In this document: positions 9,521 through 18,300 of the stretch, in pieces
Numbering within the stretch: position 1 is the stretch's first letter
Layout: each line of letters opens with the position of its first letter
Origin: an uncultured Candidatus Poseidoniales archaeon
Lineage (GTDB): Archaea; Thermoplasmatota; Poseidoniia; Poseidoniales; Thalassarchaeaceae
NCBI GenBank assembly: GCA_902593945.1
Contig: CACJKA010000010.1
Span: 1 to 44,631, forward strand
DNA length: 44,631 nt
Reading direction: 5' to 3'
Position numbers and translations under genes: made by a program
Notes under the pieces: model-generated
The model's input: the letters and a program-made list of their open reading frames with translations, nothing else
Databases searched by the model: none
Told to the model about the DNA's origin: nothing

Positions 9521-10281
9521 TTCTCATTACATTCCCGTATTAATTTCATCCATTGATTAAAGGATTCTACTTTCTTTTGAGCGTCATTAGGTTCTTGTCC
9601 TTCCTCAGGTACACCAACGTCTCCTGTAGGGACTTCTGGCTCCTTAACAAGTATGAAACCGCCTTTAGAAATCACATCCAATGCTGCATTTGTAGCTGAT
9701 GCTCTCTGATTTTCGGGTAAATCGATAATTATCAGATCTATTGGTTGAGGAAGGGGTGATGGTTGAGCACTGGATGGCAATGCCGCTGCTGCAATTGACC
9801 AAGATGAGGTTTCAGCAGTTATTTCTTTCCACGACCTTGTCAACACCTGTGTCCATTGTTCAGAAGAATGTCGGCGAATAAGACGATCAATTATAACTCC
9901 AAATTTACCTGCAGGTTCAATAATTCTAAATGTATCAGGCCGGGACCTGGTTTCAATAGGAGGATTTGCTGGGTCGCCAGTCCATAAGTCAAGTAACCAA
10001 GCAGTTAGGTGACCAATCCCTCCACCCACAAGAACTGCATTTCTAACAGGAATTTTAGACGTAATATCTCTAATCTTAACTCTAAATGAACGAGAAAGAG
10101 GTATTAAATTCATATGTAACATTTGTTGACCGATATTGGCTGCTATCTGAGGTTCTTCATCACCAAAATCAGATTCTAGGGATAATAATTTTTCAAACAT
10201 TTCTCGCTCAGACATCTGAGGTAATCCAATGCCGCCCCCTCCACTCATGTCAATGGCTATATTAACTTCAATTTCAACCAT
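9457..10281 (-). CDS. SAM-dependent methyltransferase-like protein (spermidine-synthase-like fold suspected)
   Basis: 274 residues from the ATG at 10281; the frame could extend to a TTG at 10302, but the ATG is preferred. The central region looks like a class I methyltransferase/Rossmann fold. AVLVGGGIGHLTAWLL resembles the glycine-rich SAM loop, an acidic strand end (FRIIEPAGKFG) follows, then a hydrophobic strand ending in Asp-Leu-Pro (LIIIDLP) and a GGFILVKE strand. The N-terminal part is helical and acidic. No substrate motif was recognised, so methyltransferase versus a nucleotide-binding relative is unresolved. It overlaps the subtilase 3' end by 64 bp and diverges from the HVO_0476-type gene with 45 bp between start codons. 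Confidence 0.65.
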   Translation of the reverse strand: MVEIEVNIAIDMSGGGGIGLPQMSEREMFEKLLSLESDFGDEEPQIAANIGQQMLHMNLIPLSRSFRVKIRDITSKIPVRNAVLVGGGIGHLTAWLLDLWTGDPANPPIETRSRPDTFRIIEPAGKFGVIIDRLIRRHSSEQWTQVLTRSWKEITAETSSWSIAAAALPSSAQPSPLPQPIDLIIIDLPENQRASATNAALDVISKGGFILVKEPEVPTGDVGVPEEGQEPNDAQKKVESFNQWMKLIRECNENHSMAFIELSGGTLAVIRRSI

Positions 10282-10326
10282 CCCATGCAAGGATGGCTTC
10301 AATAAAGGGTGTCATGTCGAAGGTAC

Positions 10327-10935
10327 ATGGAAGATACTGACATCGATGAAGAAGTATTTGATGCCGCCGTATGTCCTGAATGTACAAAAATGACTGAACA
10401 TGAGATTCTTAGAAGAAATGTGAAAGGTAATGGAGAAGATTTGTTAATTAGATGTGTAATTTGTAGTAATGTACATAATCTACAGTTAAGACCTCCTAAA
10501 TCAGTATTAATTAAGACGACATTGTCCGATAGAATGGATAGTGAATTGTCATTAGTTGAAGCTGATGAAGATGAAGAAATAAATAAAAACGATTATTTTC
10601 AACATGAGGAACAAACCTATAAAATTACAAGATTAGAAGATTCTACATCTAGAGAGTGTAGAAGTCTGAATGCTGGAGAAATATCTGCAATGTGGGCGGT
10701 CAGAGTTGATCGGACAATAGTCCCCGTTACAATGACTGAAGGTGAGATTAGTGTACCAAGCAGCATCGAATGTGAGCCAGATAGAATATTTTCCTGTGGT
10801 GCCATTATGCAAATGAATGGGAGAAGATGGAGAATCAGAGCTCTCCATACAGGTAAAGGAAGAACTCTAAATGGGAAAAGAATCGCCAGCGAAATTAGAA
10901 GAATCTACTTACATGTCCCAGAAGACAATAATTGA
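10327..10935 (+). CDS. HVO_0476-type zinc finger protein
   Basis: 202 residues from the ATG at 10327; an in-frame GTG lies at 10309. The N-terminus has one zinc knuckle pair: CPEC, then EHEIL, then CVICSNVH. An acidic linker (residues about 70-90) and a beta-rich C-terminal domain with GRRWRIRALH and HTGKGRTLNGKR follow. This arrangement matches the euryarchaeal HVO_0476 family, whose biochemical role is not established; a nucleic-acid or translation-associated role is often assumed. It ends 16 bp from the stop of the convergent proline dehydrogenase gene. Confidence 0.75.
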   Translation: MEDTDIDEEVFDAAVCPECTKMTEHEILRRNVKGNGEDLLIRCVICSNVHNLQLRPPKSVLIKTTLSDRMDSELSLVEADEDEEINKNDYFQHEEQTYKITRLEDSTSRECRSLNAGEISAMWAVRVDRTIVPVTMTEGEISVPSSIECEPDRIFSCGAIMQMNGRRWRIRALHTGKGRTLNGKRIASEIRRIYLHVPEDNN

Positions 10936-10951
10936 GAATAGGTATCTAGAT

Positions 10952-11980
10952 TTATTTTCTGTTAGTCCAAGGCATAATAATTGTTTTAGTAACGTGCCAG
11001 GCAATATCGGGATTTTCTCTAATCCTCCTAACTCCATACTCATACCATTTCGTGCCATACGGGACATAAACTCTAGTCAAGTGCCCCGCGGATGCTAATT
11101 TTCTCCTAAGATTGCCTCGGACGCCTAGAAGAAATTGGAATTCATATCCGGGTCCCTTTCCGACTCTAGTCCCGAAGGAATTATCTCTAGAGTCATTATC
11201 TACTGACATATTCATATTATGTAATTTTTCTATACTGTGTTCAATTATTGGGACATCATGTGAGGCAATGGCTGTGTAACAACCCATTTCTAACATTAAA
11301 TCTATGCATTCATTAGTTGAATCTACTATTTCTTGATATTTCGTATAAGAAATTTCTTCTGATTCTAAATAAATTCCTTTACAAATTCTAAAGTCGCTAA
11401 TAGGGCCTAATTTTTTAGAAATCTCGGCAATATCATCTTTAGTTCTGAATAGCCTACCTTGTAATACAGTTCCTATATTCTGGAATCCTTTTTCTTGCAT
11501 TTCCAAAACGACATCAATAGTTTCCTGAGTAACTCTATGATCTTCCATATCTAATCGGACAAAAATATCATTTGAGGCAGCCTTTTTCAGAATCTCTTCA
11601 ATATTTGATAAGGCTACATTTTTGTCAATTAATAATCCAAAGGCAGTAGGCTTCAAGGATATATTTGCATTAATCTGGTTGGAAACTATAGAATCCAAAA
11701 CTCTAGAATATTCATCAACAAAGTACCTAGCTTCTTCGAGATCATTAATCTCCTCTCCCAATACGTCAATAGTAAAACAGGTATTCTCTTTTGACATTTT
11801 CTTCATTAAATCTATTGCTGATTCAAGATTTGATCCTGCAACATAACGGCCCGCTATACGCTTAACTAAAAATTTTGGAGCAATTGGCATCAAACTAACA
11901 ATGATCTTCCCAATCGCTCCCATACACTGTCGAAGAGAATTAAAGATTTGATTATTCTCTTTGAGAGATTTGCTTGCCAC
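10952..11980 (-). CDS. Proline dehydrogenase
   Basis: A monofunctional proline dehydrogenase (FAD-dependent oxidation of proline to pyrroline-5-carboxylate), 342 residues from a GTG at 11980. An ATG at 11923 would give 323 residues. It shows the TIM-barrel strands of the family: NISLKPTAFG, IFVRLDMEDH, IGTVLQGRL, FRICKGIYLE and YTAIASHD. It ends with the substrate-binding signature YVPYGTKWYEYGVRRIRENP. Length fits the single-domain bacterial/archaeal enzyme without the PutA aldehyde dehydrogenase half. If the GTG start is right, it overlaps the 3' end of dtdA by 29 bp, implying translational coupling. No P5C dehydrogenase is nearby. Confidence 0.9.
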   Translation of the reverse strand: MASKSLKENNQIFNSLRQCMGAIGKIIVSLMPIAPKFLVKRIAGRYVAGSNLESAIDLMKKMSKENTCFTIDVLGEEINDLEEARYFVDEYSRVLDSIVSNQINANISLKPTAFGLLIDKNVALSNIEEILKKAASNDIFVRLDMEDHRVTQETIDVVLEMQEKGFQNIGTVLQGRLFRTKDDIAEISKKLGPISDFRICKGIYLESEEISYTKYQEIVDSTNECIDLMLEMGCYTAIASHDVPIIEHSIEKLHNMNMSVDNDSRDNSFGTRVGKGPGYEFQFLLGVRGNLRRKLASAGHLTRVYVPYGTKWYEYGVRRIRENPDIAWHVTKTIIMPWTNRK

Positions 11981-12890
11981 GTCTAACTTCTATGCCTAAT
12001 TCATCCAATCTTTGAATAATTGCAGAACGTTCCCATCCCTTGAATGATTTCCTATCCAAATGGGCAAAAATTCTATTATTAGGGAAAGAAATTTTTGTTG
12101 ATTCGACCACATTTTTAATACATTCTGACCATGGTCCCGAAGGAATTTGGGATTCAGATTTTTGATCGAAGATTAAAGAATAATTTGCTATAACATGGCC
12201 CAAATTAATTTCTGAATCAATAATTACTGCCCTATGTCTAGGAGCATAGTGGCCACCACCAAACCCAATCATAACTTCCGAATTTGGATTGAAATATCTT
12301 AATTCATCACCAAACATTCCCAAGACATCTGAAATTACTTCAGCCCAACAGTCGGCTACATCATCTCTACTCCACTCATTATCAGTTGAACCAATTTCAA
12401 TATACAATGTAGGCGTTTTTAATATGGGTCCATGATGAGTTGTTTCTAGGGTTAAATCGAAATCAGAATCTAATTTTCCCTCTCTAGCTAACTTATTCAT
12501 TCTCCTGAATAATGATGCAAAATATTTACTTGGAGGGACTAAAATTCCATTTTTCCCTCCAGATTTACCCTCCTCACCATATGGTAAAATACCAGGGATA
12601 CCAATCGCGTGCAAAGTCATTGCAGGAGTATTAGAACTAGAAACATGTTTAGATAAGATAAACACATCATTAACAGGAAGATTAGTATTTTTCTTAAAAA
12701 TGAAATCTATGCCATCTGCTCTAATATGAATTTGGTCTATTAATAATAGGTATACTCTATCACATTCATGGATATAATAATCACCTAAAGATGAAGAAAA
12801 AGACTCACTCCAGCCATCTAAACGCATCATAGCATTGTATAACGTCATTGATGCCGTATCAGATTTAGAAGCCACTACAAGTACTCCCAT
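11952..12890 (-). CDS. dtdA: D-aminoacyl-tRNA deacylase (archaeal/plant DTD2 type)
   Basis: The product hydrolyses D-amino acids from mischarged tRNA. It has 312 residues. The start is ATG 12890, because GGGAGG lies 4 nt upstream; the longer frame from a GTG at 12944 lacks such a site and adds a non-conserved leader. Family hallmarks are the N-terminal VLVVASKSDTAS strand, HAIGIPG, the LETTHHGP motif, PTLYIEIGSTDNEW and IGFGGGHYAPRH. The conserved histidines in the last motifs are typical of this zinc-dependent family. It is upstream of, and overlaps, proline dehydrogenase. Confidence 0.92.
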   Translation of the reverse strand: MGVLVVASKSDTASMTLYNAMMRLDGWSESFSSSLGDYYIHECDRVYLLLIDQIHIRADGIDFIFKKNTNLPVNDVFILSKHVSSSNTPAMTLHAIGIPGILPYGEEGKSGGKNGILVPPSKYFASLFRRMNKLAREGKLDSDFDLTLETTHHGPILKTPTLYIEIGSTDNEWSRDDVADCWAEVISDVLGMFGDELRYFNPNSEVMIGFGGGHYAPRHRAVIIDSEINLGHVIANYSLIFDQKSESQIPSGPWSECIKNVVESTKISFPNNRIFAHLDRKSFKGWERSAIIQRLDELGIEVRRGKQISQRE

Positions 12891-12965
12891 AAGCCTCCCA
12901 AAGAGAGTCCAATTTTCAATCCTCTGAACCACACCTTGAAACACTAGCCTTTAGAGGAGTTTAAC

Positions 12966-13868
12966 ATGAGCGATTCAGAAATAGGTTTTGCCCCTATTAA
13001 AATAGACTCTGGAGAGGAGATACATGTGATATCTGGTGTATCTGGGCAATTACTGAAAGTTGATGAAAACCTGAATCCTATTGCAGAGATTAGTCAACCA
13101 TTTCCAGCTATGATTACATCAAGTACAATAGTAGGAGATAAATGGATTGGAATCTGGGTTGAGAGAGAACTTAGACAAGCAAGAATGGCAGCATTTGATT
13201 TGAATGAAGAATGGTTAGATGGTGGAAAAAAGGCAAGTTTAAGGAATAATAAAGTAAATTTTCCTCTACATCCTTCATCTAGCACTTGGTCACAAATACT
13301 AGACTCAGAACCAACAGCATTATCAGAGATCGATAATTCAATTTGTTTTTCAACAATAAATAGAGGAATTTACAGAATTGATAGCGAATCTAATGAGATT
13401 TGGAGGGCAGAGATTCCTAAATGGGAAGATATTGAAAAAATAGATTCATCAGATGAAATAATTGGATTTGTTAATACTGAAGATGGCATTGTATTAATCT
13501 CGAAGGCAGGAGGATTTGCCATTATGGATAAAGAATCAAATATAATTCAAAAAGGAGTATTGAAAATGCCAGAAGTCATAACCGGATTTCTATATGAAAA
13601 AGACAAGGGATGGTTCATTAAATTGAATGGGAAATATTTTGCAACTTTATCCTCGTTGAATGAGACTCCAAAAATTTACAAAGTTTTAGGCCCAGTTTAT
13701 GATGTTAAATATATCAAAGGAGACTGGATATGGACTGGCTGGAGACATGATGGAAAATTAAACAAAGATGGAAAGTTAACATTAAAATCAAGAGAAAATA
13801 TAGGCATAGGAATTATTGGAGACAATGTCCTTACAAATGATGGAGAATGGGAAAAAATTAGAATCTAA
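12966..13868 (+). CDS. Uncharacterised beta-rich, propeller-like protein
   Basis: 300 residues, with a GAGGAG-type SD just before the ATG. No signal peptide, membrane segment or catalytic motif was seen, so it is probably cytosolic. The sequence consists of short alternating strands with repeated Trp-Gly or Trp-Ile turns (GDKWIGIW, GDWIWTGW) and repeats reminiscent of blades in PQQ/WD-like propellers. I do not recognise the family. The stop codon is directly adjacent (0 bp) to the stop of the convergent rpS27ae gene, so the two transcripts must overlap at their 3' ends. Confidence 0.75.
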   Translation: MSDSEIGFAPIKIDSGEEIHVISGVSGQLLKVDENLNPIAEISQPFPAMITSSTIVGDKWIGIWVERELRQARMAAFDLNEEWLDGGKKASLRNNKVNFPLHPSSSTWSQILDSEPTALSEIDNSICFSTINRGIYRIDSESNEIWRAEIPKWEDIEKIDSSDEIIGFVNTEDGIVLISKAGGFAIMDKESNIIQKGVLKMPEVITGFLYEKDKGWFIKLNGKYFATLSSLNETPKIYKVLGPVYDVKYIKGDWIWTGWRHDGKLNKDGKLTLKSRENIGIGIIGDNVLTNDGEWEKIRI

Positions 13869-14048
13869 TTATTCTTCTTCTTCATTTGAATTGTACCCAC
13901 ATTTGCCACAGGATTTACGATCTTTGTGGATTGCCAAGAATACACCGGGTCCACATCCTGGTTCGGGGCAGAATTCGGCTCGTTCTAATTTACCATCTTC
14001 TATCTTATATTTTGACCACTTAGATTGTGGGTTAGGTCCTTCTGCCAT
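13869..14048 (-). CDS. rps27ae: Small ribosomal subunit protein S27ae (eS31)
   Basis: 59 residues. Shared by archaea and eukaryotes; in eukaryotes it is fused to ubiquitin, here it stands alone. The zinc ribbon is clear: [10 protein letters not shown], then SCGKCGY, with the basic linker AIHKDRKS between. The [14 protein letters not shown]-terminal part is typical. Last gene of the rpo7-spt4-rpS24e-rpS27ae operon; its ATG overlaps the rpS24e stop by one base (TAATG). Confidence 0.95.
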   Translation of the reverse strand: MAEGPNPQSKWSKYKIEDGKLERAEFCPEPGCGPGVFLAIHKDRKSCGKCGYNSNEEEE

Positions 14049-14353
14049 TATTCATCTCCTCCTGTTTCTTTTTGAACACGAGTCTTCTCATGCCTATCGA
14101 CAATGAATTTTGGTTCTAATGAGGCAGATTCTTCTGAATCATAAACCAATGCAATTCCAGTAGTTAATGCCATACCATATCGAGTATTGACATTCTTAAC
14201 AAAAACCAATTCTTTTTTTGAGCCTGGTTCTGCTTTTGCCGCAGCTGTTATCATTTCTGAAAGTGTAGGTGTAGGGAGTTTTGCGTGATTCCATTCAAAG
14301 GTCAATTCGACTCTTCCAAGTAGTGGGTTTTCTTTTCTTTCAATTATTTGCAT
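14048..14353 (-). CDS. rps24e: Small ribosomal subunit protein S24e
   Basis: 101 residues. Archaeal/eukaryotic S24e, recognised from the start [14 protein letters not shown], the basic-acidic middle ([18 protein letters not shown]) and the conserved [16 protein letters not shown] segment. Length is typical for archaea. It lies between spt4 (13 bp gap) and rpS27ae (1-bp overlap). A GGAGG-like purine run precedes the ATG. Confidence 0.95.
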   Translation of the reverse strand: MQIIERKENPLLGRVELTFEWNHAKLPTPTLSEMITAAAKAEPGSKKELVFVKNVNTRYGMALTTGIALVYDSEESASLEPKFIVDRHEKTRVQKETGGDE

Positions 14354-14366
14354 ATTTATTTCCTCC

Positions 14367-14585
14367 TTATCTTATATTTACCTTCAAAGCATAAGTTCCA
14401 GGACTAGTTACATTCAGTCTTGCTGCTACTTCAGATCTTTCGGGATTAAGAATTATCACATAGCCCTGCCAATCAGTAGTCACTGGTGCATTTGGGCAAT
14501 GCTTACATTGTACTATATCTTTTTTATTTTCAGGTTCGGGCAGTATACGATAACATTCGCCACAAGCAAATGGTTGCTTAGCCAT
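14367..14585 (-). CDS. spt4: Transcription elongation factor Spt4 (RpoE'')
   Basis: 72 residues from ATG 14585; the longer frame (86 residues) would run into rpo7 and is rejected. The zinc ribbon CGECYRILP followed by CKHCPN, the TTDWQGYVIILNP strand and the EVAARLN helix are typical of Spt4, which pairs with Spt5/NusG in the elongation complex. The start codon follows the rpo7 stop by one base. Confidence 0.95.
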   Translation of the reverse strand: MAKQPFACGECYRILPEPENKKDIVQCKHCPNAPVTTDWQGYVIILNPERSEVAARLNVTSPGTYALKVNIR

Positions 14586-14586
14586 T

Positions 14587-15135
14587 TTAATCCTGCTCCT
14601 GAATCCAAGATATTTCTCCAAGTCCATCCATCTTACAATTTAATCCAATCTTACTTGCTCTAGGGTCATTCTGGTTGATTGCCTTAGAAACTACACGAGA
14701 ACGTATGTAAGAACCCTGTTCTAGATGCTTTCCGCTTGAGGAACCTTCAATTCTCCCCGCTCCCAAGTTCACATTAATGGGTTCATCAAGAATCTGTGAT
14801 TTGTGCAATAAAGCTTCCATAGGGCCTATTCTAACGAATGCTCCATATTCTGAAATCTCAGAGGCGTAGCCGTCTACAACTTCATTATTTTCCATATTGA
14901 ATAGTAATGCCTTAAACCTAACACGTTGATAAATAGCACCATCTCCATGAATAATTTTTCCACGCCCTAACGGTTCATGATCGAATGTTAAAACTGTATA
15001 GTTCTCATCAGGATCAAAGCGACCTTCGAATGCATCATTTGCTAATTCATCTATGTGGTCAACTAGGTTACGTCCTGCACGAATATATTCTGCAGGTATT
15101 CTTATTGTATCTTCGCGGGTGACTATGCTGTACAT
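14587..15135 (-). CDS. rpo7: DNA-directed RNA polymerase subunit Rpo7 (RpoE')
   Basis: 182 residues. The RNAP stalk subunit that pairs with Rpo4. The N-terminal tip domain runs MYSIVTREDTIRIPAEY through GRFDPDENYTVL. It is followed by an S1/OB RNA-binding domain (VVDGYASEISEYGAFVRIG, ALLHKSQI, and a C-terminal KIGLNCKM strand). The start is ATG 15135 because GGAGG at 15144-15148 gives 8-nt spacing; that GGAGG itself overlaps an in-frame upstream ATG at 15150. First gene of the operon; no rpo4 is adjacent. A GC-rich foldable leader precedes it. Confidence 0.95.
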   Translation of the reverse strand: MYSIVTREDTIRIPAEYIRAGRNLVDHIDELANDAFEGRFDPDENYTVLTFDHEPLGRGKIIHGDGAIYQRVRFKALLFNMENNEVVDGYASEISEYGAFVRIGPMEALLHKSQILDEPINVNLGAGRIEGSSSGKHLEQGSYIRSRVVSKAINQNDPRASKIGLNCKMDGLGEISWIQEQD

Positions 15136-15152
15136 TCCTTTTTCCTCCATTA

Positions 15153-15235
15153 AACGGACTGCTCCGAGGTTTGTCGGAGGAAGGCAGAAGACCCCCCGTC
15201 CCTCATCGGCAAAGCCTCCAGAGGAGAAGTCCGTT
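15153..15235 (-). promoter_or_regulatory. GC-rich, foldable leader upstream of rpo7 (possible structured 5' UTR or small RNA)
   Basis: An 8-bp perfect inverted repeat (AACGGACT at 15153-15160, AGTCCGTT at 15228-15235) closes a GC-rich 83-nt segment in an otherwise AT-rich region. Inside are CTCCGA/TCGGAG (15162-15167 with 15174-15179, 6-nt loop) and CTCC/GGAG (15216-15219 with 15223-15226). A TATA-like box lies 26 nt upstream of 15235 on the minus strand, so the rpo7 transcript would begin almost exactly at the closing stem. It is not a tRNA (no T arm). Function is unknown. Confidence 0.5.
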
Positions 15236-15258
15236 GAGTCGCCGACTTACCTCCCCTG

Positions 15259-15264
15259 TATAAG
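15259..15264 (-). promoter_or_regulatory. Candidate TATA box of the rpo7 operon
   Basis: The minus strand reads CTTATAC, centred near 15261. The predicted start of transcription, about 26 nt downstream, is 15235, the outer base of the leader stem. Confidence 0.45.
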
Positions 15265-15391
15265 CGCAACGGATGATTAATGACTTCGGAAAATGACATT
15301 TACCTCACAGACCGTAGGTCTGGATGATAGTTTAGTGCGAATGTTCAAGTGGGTATTGAACCCCATTTAGACCCTGATGCGAGGGTTCACT

Positions 15392-18300
15392 ATGTCAAGT
15401 CAATTGAACAAAGTTACTATTTGTTTGATTATGACATCTCTTTTAGTACTAATGCCTCATTCGGGGTTCTTAACAAATTATGAAAATCATAGTGGTGAAA
15501 TTGACCATATAGTCGTTGATTCATATTCATCAAATTCTGACTCTGTTTGGGTAGACGGAGAACAACCATGGCCTCAACCGGGTAGAACATCTGGAAGAGA
15601 ATCTACCCCTCCCAATCATGGACCTGATGGAGGAGCAGGATTAGATTCTCCTGACAATGCTACAGAATTACAGTCAATAGTGGACCCAGTAATCAACTGG
15701 CAATACAGTAACTACGTTTATTCGACTGATTCATTCGCTACTCCAATTGCCGATCTATCTGAATCAATCGTATCTGACGAGGATTCTAATGAGAGGTGCG
15801 GTGGAGATTCATTATTCACCATCATCATACAGACTGAGGATGTTGGAGGTAGTCTCCATAGCTTCCTTAGAATCATAGAAGGAGAGGATGCAGATCTTGC
15901 ATGGGAAGTTGATTTGGGAGAAACTGATGAAATTAAAGCATCCCCAGTGGTTGTTGATTTAGACTATGATGGAAAACAAGAAATCATTGTTTCCTTCGAT
16001 TTAAGTGGTACATTCTATGTCAAAGGATATTCGCCTGAATTAATTTGTACAGTTACTGGTTGGTCTGCTGGAGGCAGTCATGTCACTGAATTATTGTGGA
16101 CTTACTCGGATTCAACATTAATGATTGGGAGTACTGATGGACCTTATGTAAGTAGTGCATATGGCGGGCACAAGCCGACTGCCCAACCATTACTTGCAGA
16201 CTTAGATCTAGATGGCACTGCAGAATTAGTCCTCTCATTGATTGAAAAAAACTCAGATGACCCAGTTATCTTGGCATTGGATATAACTGGGTCATCTGCA
16301 ACTTCAATATGGGAAAAAACATTAGATAAAGGGACACATCCGTCTGACCCAGCATTTTTACAAACTGATGAAAATACTGCTTTCGTGATATTAACATCTG
16401 TTCAGAGTTCTACAAGCGCCATGTGGTTATGGAAATTAGATGCGTCTGATGGCGATTCGAATTGGGATGGAAAGTCACTGGAAAATTTGAATGGATTTGA
16501 TTCGAATGTACCGCATATAAGGCTGCCTGGCCCAGTTATTGCAAACTTAGATTCTGATGATGCTATGGAAGTAGTCATTACAATACCATCTGACTTTGAT
16601 GGCAGTAGTGCAGCATATGGAGCAGAATATTATGGTATTGAGATTAGTGATGGTACAAAGATATGGGACTTTGAGTCATCTAATGGGTATGCAGATTCAG
16701 CGCCAATAGTTATCGATACAGATGAAGATGGTGACCACGACAGGGTTTGCTGGATTACATGGACTACTAACAGTTGGAATACAAATAGAGATGGTTTTGC
16801 TGGATGCCATGATGATACTGATGGAACAAATCCTCAAGAAGCATGGAGTAAAGAAATTCTAGAGCCACAAGGAGCGCCAAATGATGGTATCGCAGTTTCC
16901 TCACCTCTATGGATGAATATTGATGGCTCTGATGAACCAGAATTAATTGTACCATATGGGAGAGAATTGAGAGCCTATGATGGAGATTTAGGAACTATGG
17001 CTGGAGTTAACTCTGATTGGAGTGAACCAATTACGATTAACCATAGACTTTGGTCATCACCATCATTAGCAGATATTGATGGAGATGCAACTTTAGATTT
17101 AATTCTAGGTGATACAGTTATTTCAAATCAAATAGCCGACATAAGACCTCAATTAGATGGTAGAAGCATAGAGTTCAGCCCTGTTGCACCAGATCCTGGA
17201 GAAACAGTCACTATTACTGTATCTTTTGAAAATGCAGGCACCGCAGAGACTGATGAAGATTCAGATGTAATACTATATGCAGATAACCAGATAATAGCTC
17301 AAGAAAGGTTCGGCAATATGCAGCCTGTTGATCCTACTGGTTCGGGTTCTTTATCGACATTTAACGTAGAATGGTCAGGAAATCTTGGCGAACATGAATT
17401 CAAACTGGCCTTAGACCCTTACAGAAATATTACGCAATCTAGATACGATAACGATGTTTATATGACCACATTAAATATTGTTAACCCGTATAATGCTAGT
17501 TTCGAAATTCCAACCGAACCAACCATTGTAACACCAGGTGAAAGTTCTTTGTTTACACCTAATATTCGTTCAACTGGAAGACTGGCAGGGGTGTGGAGCC
17601 TATCCATAGATGCTACGAGCTTACCAGATGGGTGGACTTGGAGTGATGAAACTTCTGGAGGTATTGAATCTATAGAAATTGATGTAGGACAGGTTTGGTC
17701 ACCAAACCTGAGAATACATGCTCCAAGTGATGCATTGGGATCTGACTCAGGTTATTTGACACTAACATTGACATTAGATGATGATAATAATGTTTCAATC
17801 TCCGCACTTGCTGCAGTAGAGGCAAATAGGACTAGAGGGCTTTCTATTAGGGGCCCTGATGGAACTGCAAATACACATGGTTATGGTTTGACTGGGGAAT
17901 ATGCAGAAGCATGGATGCTGATTCATAACCTTGGGAACGCATTAGAAAATCAGATAATTATGTCTTGGGATACAACGACATGGGGGAATGACCTCAAATT
18001 GTATGATCTAGATGGAAATCAAATTCCGGCTCTTTCACTGGAACCTGATGAGATGATTTATGTCACTGCTAGACTAGATGTACCTAGTAATGCAAATTTG
18101 GGAGATACTGTTAGTACGCCACTTGAAATGTGCGTTAGTGAAGATATATGTCAAACAATTCAGATATCTTTTACAGCAACTGGCGTGACAACTGATGTAC
18201 ATCAGAGAACTGTCCCTGGTAGGACATTATCTTGGGATATATCAGCAGATATGCCGGTAGGAGAGAATCAACTTGAATGGTCAATGACGGACGCAGGACT

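Noticed and set aside
15153-15235. Possible tRNA from the 8-bp closing stem and 83-nt length
   Set aside because: No T arm or anticodon arm on either strand.
15151-15260. Possible RNase P or SRP RNA, because of GAGGAGAAGTCCG and GGAGGAAGG-like words
   Set aside because: Far too short, and the other conserved elements of either RNA are missing; kept only as a foldable leader.
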